In this document: positions 52,716 through 62,454 of the stretch, in pieces
Numbering within the stretch: position 1 is the stretch's first letter
Layout of the letters: the number at the start of each line of letters is the position of its first letter
NCBI GenBank assembly: GCA_001466705.2
Contig: LATX02000210.1
Coordinates: forward strand, 124,001-188,000
DNA length: 64,000 nucleotides
Source: Moniliophthora roreri
Lineage: Eukaryota > Basidiomycota > Agaricomycetes > Agaricales > Marasmiaceae
Direction of reading: 5' to 3'
The notes under the pieces: model-generated
Seen by the model: only the letters and a program-made list of their open reading frames with translations
The model's database searches: none
What the model was told of the DNA's origin: nothing
Program-made: the position numbers and the translations under genes

Positions 52716-54121
52716 ATACTGACCTCCAAATATATGAAGAAGATTCAATCAGAAGGAATCAGTCTAAACAGTGCACTTATAGAATGAGTTTTTGGCTTCA
52801 AAGAATCCTCAGAATGAACAAGTTTCAGTGAGCATGGCCTTGTCAGGTAACATTGACAAAAACTTGCTGCCTATACAGATTTTAGACATGTATTAAGTCA
52901 ACTGGAAGGAATCCATCTCTTACCCATATAATCAGCTTTCCCTGTTTGCCTACACCTGTTGTTCTTCCCAGCCAGGGCTTCAAGCAGAATCTTGACTCAA
53001 CCACTCCTTGCAACACTTGTGAGACCCTTTAAGCTTTTTCTCTTTCCACTAGGAACATTTTGTGAACCTTTATAGGTGCATCACACACCAGCTTAAGCCT
53101 AAACAAAGGCACTGGTGTTAGTTGACAAGTCAAAGGATAGCCTAGCGATATGTTACATACAGTGTCCATTGATCTCAATCCTCACTGAATGCTTTCAGTC
53201 TTTCTCAAAGTGCCCCTATATTCCTGCAGACTCCAAGCTTGTATTTTTTGCACAGGCACTCGAGTTTGTTCTTGCAAAATGCAGACAAAAATCTGAATAT
53301 CAAAGTCAGTGAGAATGAAATGAATAGAAAGCAGAGTTACATATATTTTACACTTATCAGTTTCTCCATCTTCATTGCCAGGAAACTTATACTCAACCTC
53401 TTCACTTGGATCTCTGGAGCTTTCCCTCATCAGTACAAATGCTTGACCAGTCAAGCACCAAACAGGGGGGAGGGAAATTTTTTTTTGTACATAGGGTTGA
53501 ATTTTTTTTTTAAGAACCATCGCAGTGAACCAACCAACTACTGACTACTATATATGGAAGGTAGTTCACATGACATCACCTTTTTGGAAGGCGCTAAGTA
53601 GCAAGCACCTGACTAGCACTAGTCCTCTTTCCCCTTCACATTAGCTAGGTTCAGTGAAGTGCGAGCACAATATACTGAAGTCTGCAGTAGAATGTTTCAA
53701 ACTGTTTGTAAGGTTCATATACATTATATTCTAGGTACAGGAGCCAAGCAAGCAACTGCAAATCTCTAGGGATTGATATCTGCTAAGATTCAAGGATAGT
53801 ATGTGTATCCAGGGTGTAAATTGGTTCAAGAAGGCATATAATGTAACCCTATTATAGAGAACTCCCAGTCCTATACAGCTGAACCACTACAAACCCTTAA
53901 AATACCTGTGAGTGAGCCCCAAGGACTATAGGTGGGCAGGAAACTGATCTGGACCAGCATCCAAAAGGCATATAAGAGCAAATTTGAGTCTCTCTGCTAT
54001 GAAGGTGGTCATAAAAGAACCTTTGGTTACTGAGAAAGTGTTCAAAGTTTGAAAAAAAAATTGGCTCAAGAAAATTTTTTAAGCTGGCCATCAGGCAACC
54101 AACCAACTGTCCCAGTGTTCT
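52716..54121. other. Non-coding, CpG-poor stretch
   Basis: 1.4 kb of AT-rich sequence with only short unconvincing frames. Homopolymer T runs lie near 53480 and 53505 and an A run near 54050. Confidence 0.4.
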
Positions 54122-54580
54122 TGTTACGTTACTTGCGCAGCAACGTCAACTTCAACTATCTTAATGAAGTATTCCCTTCGCTAGTAGTCACAAGTTCAAG
54201 TTTGAGTTCGTTCAGTGGTTACTGAAGTTCAGAGGTCCTTCAATATCGGCGTTGACACAAGTATGAATTAACCAGGTCAAGCTGAAGACTTAGAGTCTTA
54301 GCTTGAGTGCTTAAATACAGTACAACCGTTGTAATGCTAACTACATATAGAAAGCAAAGAGTTCGGTGTTTACATAAGGTTTCCCGAGTTATCAGGATAT
54401 GAGTAATACAAATACAAAGGGATAAGCAAATGGGGACACGGAAGGTGTAAGAGTCCGATGGAACGAGAAGCATATGTGAGAGAGGGAAATGGGAGCTGGG
54501 AAGGTGTATAAGTCCGATAGAAAGGGAAGCATAGGGAGAGAGTGAAGGGAAAGAGTCTATTGAGGAAAAAGTCTGTAACA
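54122..54580 (-). repeat. 3' LTR of element A
   Basis: 459 bp, TGTTACG...CTGTAACA on the plus strand, same length as the right LTR. The five bases before it (GTTCT) are the target duplication. Confidence 0.95.
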
Positions 54581-54590
54581 TTACCCCCTC
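54581..54590 (-). promoter_or_regulatory. Polypurine tract of element A
   Basis: Minus strand GAGGGGGTAA directly before the TGTTACAG of the 3' LTR, the expected place for plus-strand primer formation. Confidence 0.65.
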
Positions 54591-54619
54591 AACAAGGGGC
54601 AAGCTCCGGTTGCCTACTT

Positions 54620-56030
54620 CTACGATTCTCCATCTCCGTATAACTCAACGTCGTAATCGTATGACGTATCCAGCCTGTCATCTATCTCCAGCATCTCGTC
54701 CTCCATTTCCATCTTCGGAGTTGCCGGTGGGTCGGAAGGCGGCTGCCATCCCATGGCCTGTCGTTCTTCTACTAAGAGCAATCTCACCTTTTTTGAATCC
54801 GCCCCTACAAACAACAACTGGGCGTCTTGATCGTATTCCTTGACCAGCATCTCAACATTCCCCTCCGAGATTGTCGTAGGGTTCGTCGTTGTAGTTTCGC
54901 TCATTGTCATAACGGCGACCATCCAACATAGAGTCTGAGCTCGAATCAGCCCTTCAACCCGCAATGCGGCCAGACCTTCGTTGGTCAGGGCAGTGTCCAG
55001 ACATATGTCCAGGCTGAGTCTTGAAGCATCTGCGACACATGTACTGCGGGCAATATCGGGCGCAATGGCGCTCCAGTCCACACACAGGGCAGAGACGCGG
55101 TCGACGAGCTGCATCATTGGGGTCGGGGCTGGAGTCGGACTTCTTAAGCTGACTGTCGGTGGGTCTTCGACGTTTTCAGGAGTTCGGTTCTCCCGTTCTT
55201 CGTCCTCGACCGCGTCCTCTGATTCCGCGAGAACGACCTCCCCTCCAACCATGGGAATATGCTCCACTCTCAGGCGGAACTGTGGCTTCAGGTGTCTGAA
55301 GATTTCGGGGGTCAACGGCGGTCGGAGGTTCGGGCTGAGAGGCAGTAAGGGAGTCGACTGACTCGACCTTATATTTGACGTCGGGATCGGGAGTGGGGTC
55401 AGGATAAACAAGGGCGTTGTCGAGATTGGAGGAGGAACTGGGAGCGGTAGAGGGTCCGGCTTCGTTACCCCTGGGTTCGTCGGTGAGCCGGGAGATGAGA
55501 CTTCTATTGTCGTTAAGATCAGGACGGGGATATCCGTTCCCATCTGTTCGTCGTCCGAGACGGTCGATGAGGCTGAAGGTGAGGGGATCAGGGTATTCTG
55601 ACATTGCTCTGGGATCTGTGGGGGGAGGCATGGACAAATGGGGGTGGAATGGAAAGGTAGACGGTACTGTAATAGGACCTTCAAGTCCTAACTGATAGTT
55701 ACAGGCGTACATCACCTGGTTTGCAATCTCGAGGCTGCAGCTTTCAACGATTCTTTCGAAAAGCTTTCGTTGGGTCCTGAGGAAAAACAGGCTTTTGACG
55801 CAGGGTTCCAGTCTGTTGTGCTGATTAGCGGCATTTCGGATCTGGTCGTCGTACTGTTCGGTATTAAAGAGGTGAAGGAGTTGGTAGGGGTTGGGTTTGA
55901 GGCCGTTCGGGAAGGTGATGTTTTCGCCGTATCTACCTTCTCCTGACACAGTAGGAACAGGGCTCGGGTTTCGGGCTGACTGGCTGCCAGCAAGAGAAGA
56001 GGAAGAGGCGGCGGAGGATGCATTGGACAT
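54620..56030 (-). pseudogene. ORF3 of element A, third gene after pol
   Basis: Starts with an ATG at 56030, two bases after the pol stop (TAATCATG), which would suit reinitiation or coupled translation. Two overlapping open frames cover it: 56030 to about 55320 in one frame, then about 55330-54620 in another. The switch fits a one-base slip or indel in the CCCCC run near 55320, so this copy may be broken or may use frameshifting. Content: Ser-rich start (SNASSAASSSSLAG), a predicted helical region (PYQLLHLFN...LEPCVKSLFFLRTQRKLFE...ANQVMYACNYQLG) ending GPITV, then Pro/Asp/Glu-rich sequence and a C-terminal part with LCVDWSAIAPDIA and DYDVELYGDGES. No signal peptide, membrane helix or known domain is evident. 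The helical region is conserved in element B. Confidence 0.7.
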
Positions 56031-56032
56031 GA

Positions 56033-59000
56033 TTATGTTTCGGTTGGGATGGGGTCTTTGGGTTTCACTCGATGTTTCTTTATATACCCTTTGAGGAGAT
56101 CCAGACAATTCGTCATTCCTTCCATTCGGATCCATCGATTATGGGATGAGTCGTAACCGGTATACGATACGAGAAATTCTCATGGTCGTTTCTTTGGTCT
56201 ATGTCCTACTATAGCTTCCACTTCATATTCTTCGAATCCTTCAATGAGATCTGGGGGTGGTTCCGTGAAGCTCGGTCCATGGGCTTCGGTCTGTTTGAAT
56301 GGTGATAATAAGGCCATGTGGAAAACAGGGTGGATTTTCCATTGGTGTGGTAATTCCAATTTGTATGTTACCGGTCCGAGTGCCTTGAGGATTTTGAACA
56401 GTCCTTCCCTTTTCGGTGCTAGTTTCTTTGAGGGGTATCCCGTGGCTAAGTTCTTTGCTTCTAGCCAAACTTTCTGTCCTTCTTCGAACGTATCTAATTT
56501 CTGCTTCTCTCTTCGTATCATTTGTTGCCGCGCTAGCTCCAATAGACTCGCCGTCTCTTCTCTCACTCTCTTCAATTCTTGGAGTCGTTCCTCTACTGAT
56601 GGGATTGTTGTTTTTTCGAATATTGTTGGAAGTGGGCGGGGATGATATCCCATCATCATGTAAAATGGGGATTTCTTGAGGACTGAATGAGTTCGGTTGT
56701 TATGGGCGAATTCTGCTAGCAGGAGATATTCTTTCCATTGAGTTTGTTCTTTCAAACAGAACACTCTGAGGTAGACTTCGATTTCCTGATTTACTTGTTC
56801 AGTTTCTCCATCCGTTTGCGGGTGAAACGCAGTGCTCATAGAATGTTTGATGGATAATTGTTTTCCCATTTCTTGGAACACTTCTGCTGCAAATCTGGGG
56901 TCTCGATCTGATATGATTCGGTCCGGTAATCCAAACCTTTTGTAAAGATGTTGGATCAATATTTCCACTATCTTGGTGGTGTCCGCCGTTTTTGCGCATG
57001 GAGTAAAAATTACCCCCTTCATAGACGAGTGGTCCACCACGACCAAAATAGAGTCCATTGCGTCACATTCTGGTAAATCAGTGATAAGGTCCATCGTACA
57101 AACTTGGAACGGGAAGGAATTAGGTGTCAGTTGTAGTGGTTGAATTGGGGTTCTTGTGGGGTGCGTGTTGATTTTTGATTGCTGACATATCACGCAACCA
57201 TCAACAAATGATCTGATGAATTTAGCCATTCCTGGCCACCAGAAGTCCTGTTGGACTTGTTTGATTGTGTTCCACTGTCCTGGGTGTCCTACACCTGGGG
57301 TGTTATGAATAGACTGCACAACTCGTCGGTGGAGTTCGAGATCATTTGGTACGTAGACTCGGTCTTTGAAAAAGAGCAGATCTCCATCAACCTTCCAGTC
57401 AGATAATGCAGATTTGATTGGCGGCACGCCTTGGTCTAGAAGTTGTTCCAAGGCCGATTTGTGAAAATCATCCAGGCCCAACTGTTCTGCGATATCGTTC
57501 TTCATATCTACATTGATTCCTTGGATAAAGAGTCGATCCGGCAATACTATGATGTCTTCATTGTCGCTGTCAACATCGTCTTGCTCGTTACTCCGCCTGG
57601 ACAGAGCGTCTGCTTGTGAAATTGTTTTGCCTGGAACATGTACTAGTCCTAAATCGAATTCCAATAAGAACAGGCTCCATTTCGCTTGCCTTCGATTTAG
57701 TTTTTGTGCCGTTCGAAAGTATGTCAGGTTCTTGTGGTCGGAAAGAACTAAAACTTTGAATTTCCCTCCTATGAGGTAGTGTCACCATTCCATCAGCGCT
57801 CTGTAGATTGCAAGAAGTTCGCGATCATAGATTTTGTAGTTTCGTTCTGTGGGAGAGAGGGATTTGGACAAATATCCACATGGGTGCCATTCTCCATTGG
57901 GTCCTTTCTGTCTGAGTACTGCTCCTGTAGCCCATTTGGAGGCATCCGCTTCTATACAGAATGGCTTCTCGACATCTGGCATTACTAGTATCGGTTTGGA
58001 GAGGAATTTCGCCTTTAGAAGATCGAAGGCAATTTGGCATTGCTGTGTCCATTCAAATTTTCGGTTTTTCTGTAGAAGGTCGTCTAATGGTCTTGTGAGG
58101 TGTGCATATTTTCCAATAAATTTTCGATAGAAATTCCCGAACCCTAAAAAGGCTCGTACTCCTTTCACTGTTTGTGGCGGTTCCCAATCGGCTATTCCTG
58201 CCAATTTTACTGGGTCCATGGCAATGTATCCGGGTTGGATCACCATTCCTAAGAAGATCACTTCTGTTACGTCGAATTCGCATTTTTCCGGTTTAAGGAA
58301 CAGGTCATATGTCTTGAGACAATGCATCAGACGTTCTGTGCGTTCCTTGTGATTGTCTTGGTTCTCCGAGAAGATGAGGATGTCGTCCATATAAACTACG
58401 CACCATCCTTCGTCAATGAAGTCTGAGAGGATGTCGTTCATGAAAGCTTGGAAGGTGGTGGGGGAGTTGCTTAGTCCAAAGAACATTACTGTCAGTTCGA
58501 AAAGTCCTCTATTGGTTTTGAATGCGGCTTTCCATTGGTCTCCATCTTTTATCCTGACATTATTGTATCCGTTTCGAAGATCGAGTTTCGTAAATATCGT
58601 TGCTCCTTTGAGTTTATCAAGAAGCTCCGAAATTAAGGGTAAGGGATAAGCGTTCTTTATCGTTCCTTTGTTAAGTTCTCGGTAATCCTGCGTAGGTCTT
58701 AGCGCTCCTTTCTCTTTCTTGGCTACAAAGAAGAAGGGGGACGCTATGGGGGATTTTGACTTGCGGATATATCCCTTTCGTAGGTTTTCTTCGAGGAATT
58801 TGTCTTGTTCTGTTTGTTCGATAGGACTTAATGGATAAAGTTTGCAGTTTCTGGGAACGAAGTCTGGTTTGAGATCAATTGCATGGTCATATGTCCTAGT
58901 CGGCAGGAATCGTTCTGCTTTTCCTTTTTCGAACCGATCTCAATATCCTATCAAGTAGTTGGGGATAAGTTCTTCAATCTCCTTCTTAACGGCTTGTTGT

Positions 59001-59535
59001 TGATGAGCCATCTCTTGGGACGCCATAATTTTGGCTCCTATAAGGATTTCGGGTTCGACTTCGTCCAGAACTCCTCGGAACCTCTTGATCTGAATTCTTC
59101 GTCGGGGGAGAAACTGCATTTCTCCGGTTTCCCAGTTTATCGATGGGTTGTGATATCTCAACCACGGAAGTCCCAAGATCATTTCTTCATCTCCGATGCC
59201 TGAGATCATGAAATTTTCCCGAAACTCCTTTCCTGCGATTTGGAATTCCAATTCCACGACATGCGTTATCCACGCTGTTTTATTGGCTGTTCCATCAACG
59301 TTGAACACCCAGATTTTTTCTGGCAGTCGGATCCATCTTTTCCCCAACGTCTGAGTGAGCTCCGTGCTTATAAACCTTCCTCCTGCTCCAGAGTCTAATA
59401 AGGCCTTCGTTTCAATGATTTTCGTTCCCACTTTGTACTTGAGAGGAATGTGCATAGAATTTCGATCCATTTTAGCTAGTACAAAGTGTGAAATAGTTAT
59501 CGGCGGTAGAGACATCGTCCTCCTTCGCCGTTTCA
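56033..59535 (-). pseudogene. pol of element A: protease, RT, RNase H, integrase, chromodomain
   Basis: Entered from gag by -1 frameshift. Protease carries ALLDSGAGGRFIS (about 59400). The reverse transcriptase has [10 protein letters not shown] and the catalytic [13 protein letters not shown], RNase H has [13 protein letters not shown] and [12 protein letters not shown]. Integrase has an HHCC finger (HNTPGVGHPGQ ... CVIC) and the DDE residues in CTMDLI, ISDRDPRF and HPQTDGETEQVNQEIE. A chromodomain (EFLVSYTGYDSSHNRW) is C-terminal. Three in-frame TGA codons interrupt it: just after NYLIGY (near 58937), after ALMEW (near 57780) and after HRPKKRP (near 56178). Each sits where Arg (CGA) is plausible, so all fit CpG to TpG changes. 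Apart from them the frame is open over 3.5 kb. The last stop (56033-56035) is TAA. Confidence 0.9.
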
Positions 59536-60495
59536 AAAACCCTCTTGTTCCATTAGGTCGAGAAGGAAGTCCTTATCCTCTTTTGGCTGTTCGTTTACCA
59601 AAGCCCTAATCTTGGCGAACCTTTCCTCTTTTGTAAGCTTCTTCGGCTCTTCCTGTCTCTTCTCGTCCCTCTTTGGTGCGTCTGGGCAGTCCTTGATGCG
59701 ATGTCCTGCTTTTCCACACCTGAAGCATAACCCCTTTGCTATGTATTTCTTCCTGTCTATCTCTGTAATCTGCTTAATCGCTACTTCTTCTTTCTTCCTG
59801 AAGCTCCTCTGGGGTTTCTTTCCTCCATGTTCATCATCCCAGGTCTTTCCGTATTCCAACGCTTGTTTGTAGCTTTCATCAAATATAATGGCGGCGTTCA
59901 TCCATTCCTTAATCGTGGAGGGCGCTCCTTCTGGTCTCGTCATAATTTTGAATACCAAGCTCTTCGGCAATCCTCGTTTGAATGCCACTATCTGAGCGGC
60001 ATCGTTATACCCTGTCTGCTTCGCAAGGTAGGTGAATTGGTACGTATATTCGTCGGCTCTCTCCTTCATCTTCAAGTCTTTGAGTTCCAATTGTGCTTTT
60101 AAGGCAGGATCAAGGGGTTCAAAAGACGTTCTGAAGTCATCCAAGAACTCCGACCACGTCACCTTTTCAGCATCGGCATCAAACACAAGTAAAAGATCGG
60201 TCTTTTCGTTTTTCCAGAATTCTCCTGGTCCATCTGTCATGTATGAAAGGAGAAAGAGCTTCTTTGATCTATCGTCTGGGAACGCCTTGGGATTGAGCGC
60301 TACGTAAATCAACACTTCTCTTAGAAACTTCTTCGCATCTTTCCGTGATCCCATAAAGGCCCTTGGAAGTGCAGCTTTCACTTCCTTTACTGCCGAGACT
60401 ACTTGTACCGGCATTGCGGAACCAATAATTGCTTCTTCAGCTGTTGGTTCTTCCTTCCTAGGTCTGCTTCCTGACGGCTTCTTATCTTCTGCCAT
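59533..60495 (-). CDS. gag of element A
   Basis: Structural polyprotein forming virus-like particles. From the ATG at 60495 (MAEDKKPSGS) the frame runs through the capsid region (ALPRAFMGSRKDAKKFLREV, LELKDLKMKERADEYTYQF, MTRPEGAPSTIKEWMNA) to one zinc knuckle CFRCGKAGHRIKDC (CX2CX4HX4C) and ends LMEQEGF at TGA 59533. Upstream, the same frame stays open to about 60760 without ATG, and another frame (about 60930-60482, containing NKENLDPIIHSDW) is also open and has a counterpart in element C, again without ATG. So an N-terminal portion may be translated from a non-AUG codon or be joined by splicing or frameshift. About 320 residues are certain. Confidence 0.85.
   Translation of the reverse strand: MAEDKKPSGSRPRKEEPTAEEAIIGSAMPVQVVSAVKEVKAALPRAFMGSRKDAKKFLREVLIYVALNPKAFPDDRSKKLFLLSYMTDGPGEFWKNEKTDLLLVFDADAEKVTWSEFLDDFRTSFEPLDPALKAQLELKDLKMKERADEYTYQFTYLAKQTGYNDAAQIVAFKRGLPKSLVFKIMTRPEGAPSTIKEWMNAAIIFDESYKQALEYGKTWDDEHGGKKPQRSFRKKEEVAIKQITEIDRKKYIAKGLCFRCGKAGHRIKDCPDAPKRDEKRQEEPKKLTKEERFAKIRALVNEQPKEDKDFLLDLMEQEGF
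59536..59542 (-). promoter_or_regulatory. -1 ribosomal frameshift slippery site, element A
   Basis: Minus-strand GGGTTTT in the phase G GGT TTT, immediately followed by the gag stop TGA. A -1 slip gives GGG TTT TTG AAA and enters pol. The heptamer is kept in element B (34696-34702) and element C (46957-46963). Confidence 0.75.
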
Positions 60496-60960
60496 CGTCT
60501 CTGTCTGTACTTTCGGTGATCGAGGACTGTTCTTTAAGCCCTGTAGTAGTCGTTGAAATGGATCTAATTCCTCTGGAGAGTCGGTGGAGGTATTCAATGT
60601 ATCCGAGTCTGACAGCTTCGGTGTATTTGGCGAGGGTTCTTCTTCTGGTCTGATCGTTCTCAATCCAATCGGAGTGAATGATGGGGTCAAGGTTCTCCTT
60701 GTTTCTGGGTCTTCTGCTGGTGTCTCTGTTAGTTGCTGACTTGTTAGCAATGGCAAGTGCAAGGGGGGTCAATAGATCTCTGCGGGACGCTCGGGTTAAC
60801 AGTGGGATCACTCGTCCACCAGGATTCGATATGGATTGGGTTAGTTGCCCACGCCGGCGCACCTCGGCCTCAGCGATATCCTGCTCTAGCTGTCGTTCAC
60901 TCCGTTGCGACGTCTTGTTGCTCCTAGGTGATGCCTAAACCTGGATAGGTCGGCAATCGA

Positions 60961-60972
60961 TCAGCTTGACCT
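60961..60972 (-). promoter_or_regulatory. Self-priming primer-binding site of element A
   Basis: TCAGCTTGACCT, two bases inside the 5' LTR, is the perfect reverse complement of LTR bases 61127-61138. There is no TGG start as in tRNA-primed elements. This fits priming by the 5' end of the element's own RNA, as established for Tf1/sushi-type elements. Confidence 0.7.
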
Positions 60973-60974
60973 TG

Positions 60975-61433
60975 TGTTATGTTACTTGCGCAGCAACGTC
61001 AACTCCAACTATCTTAATGAAGTATTCCCTTCGCTAGTAGTCACAAGTTCAAGTTTGAGTTTGTTCAGTGGTTACTGAAGTTCAGAGGTCCTTCAATATC
61101 GGCGTTGACACAAGTATGAATTAACCAGGTCAAGCTGAAGACTTAGAGTCTTAGCTTGAGTGCTTAAATACAGTACAACCGTTGTAACGCTAACTACATA
61201 TAGAAAGCAAAGAGTTCGGTGTTTACATAAGGTTTCCCGAGTTATCGGGATATGAGTAATACAAATACAAAGGGATAAGCAAATGGGGACATGGAAGGTG
61301 TAAGAGTCCGATGGAACGAGAAGCATATGTGAGAGAGGGAAATGGGAGCTGGGAAGGTGTATAAGTCCGATAGAAAGGGAAGCATAGGGAGAGAGTGAAG
61401 GGAAAGAGTCTATTGAGGAAAAAGTCTGTAACA
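60975..61433 (-). repeat. 5' LTR of element A with TATA box and predicted start
   Basis: 459 bp. Minus-strand TATTTAAG at 61170-61163 lies 25-32 bases upstream of 61138, where the RNA would have to begin for its first 12 bases (TCAGCTTGACCT) to pair with the primer-binding site. The spacing supports both the promoter and the priming model. R/U5 would be about 164 nt. Confidence 0.85.
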
Positions 61434-62454
61434 GTTCTGGAACCACAGCCTGCCTCCCTCTGGGCACCAAATTAACCAAATGAATAACAGAAATATTGCA
61501 GCAATAATCAGATTGTTGATAACCACAAGTCCTGCTTGAGAATTCAGTGTTACAAAGCCTTTGGGATCAATCAAAGTGCTGATGTTGCTGGCAGATAGAG
61601 AGGTTTCACTATGGCTTGTGGTCACTGGGGATCTGAGATTTAACAGATTAGCAAGGTGGATCAGATGGTAAAGTGTGACAAGGTGAAAATTAAGATTTAT
61701 GATGGCAAGAGGACCTAAACACATGTTATTATTTGTCTAAGGGGAGGTACAACAAACACAGCCAACACCAGACATCCAAAAGACATCAGCTATCACGCCA
61801 TCACCGCTTAGCAGGCAAACCATGACATCCTTGTCTTTCCTCAGAGAGAAGTCAAAGGTCAAGGACACTGCATTGCTGCCAACGGCGAATTCGAGAGGCA
61901 GACTGGGCATGGAGAATGATGAACAAAGAGTTACGCCGTGTCGATAATTCCTTTTGCAGTGGTCAGCGGGTCTCATCCATGAAACATGTCTTGGCCGCTT
62001 CTCATACAGCACCAACGCGGCTTTACGGCAAACAGTGGGGCGGGGTCGCGGCCTTGCATTATGCTGACAAATGTTCAAGTTTGAAGTAGAAACCCACAGG
62101 ATTGGGTTCCAGCAAGTGCAAAGAAACGATCGTTTGATTGCATTGAAGTGGACTTGGTATACACAACAGAATTTCCCGACAGCTTCGTGTATTGTGTTGA
62201 AGTAGATTAGTACCTCGTACGACACATGACTGACTGCGGCACAGACGATGAGCTAGGAATGACGATGTTGTAGTGTAGATGTTCTTGTTCACGGAGGAAT
62301 TTGGCGGTACATAGAATGCCCAAATGCTCCGTCATCACTGACGCTCATCCGACAGATCGGCCATATCCATTGCAAGGTGAGCGTCACGCATGGTTCATGA
62401 TCGATTTTTGGTCCACGTTTGTATCTCTGCCTCTTCCTCTGACCCAATCTCTTG
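61434..62454. other. Flank of element A, no gene recognised
   Basis: About 1 kb. Two minus-strand frames (61724-61434 and 62225-61737) exist, but neither shows a motif or codon pattern that I can assign. CpG content rises back to normal from about 61750, marking the edge of the repeat island. Confidence 0.45.

Larger units (their letters stand above)
54122..61433 (-). mobile_element. Near-complete Ty3/Gypsy chromovirus-type retrotransposon A
   Basis: 7312 bp, bounded by 459-bp LTRs and a 5-bp target duplication GTTCT (54117-54121 and 61434-61438). Order on the minus strand: 5' LTR, self-complementary primer site, gag with zinc knuckle, -1 slippery site, pol (protease, RT, RNase H, integrase, chromodomain), ORF3, purine tract, 3' LTR. 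By eye the two LTRs differ at six transitions in 459 bp, five at CpG sites, so the insertion is recent. Pol has three in-frame TGA codons, so this copy is probably not autonomous now. Confidence 0.95.

Noticed and set aside
61434..61724. Possible hydrophobin-like fragment on the minus strand
   Set aside because: Only a loose hydrophobic resemblance; the eight-cysteine pattern is absent.
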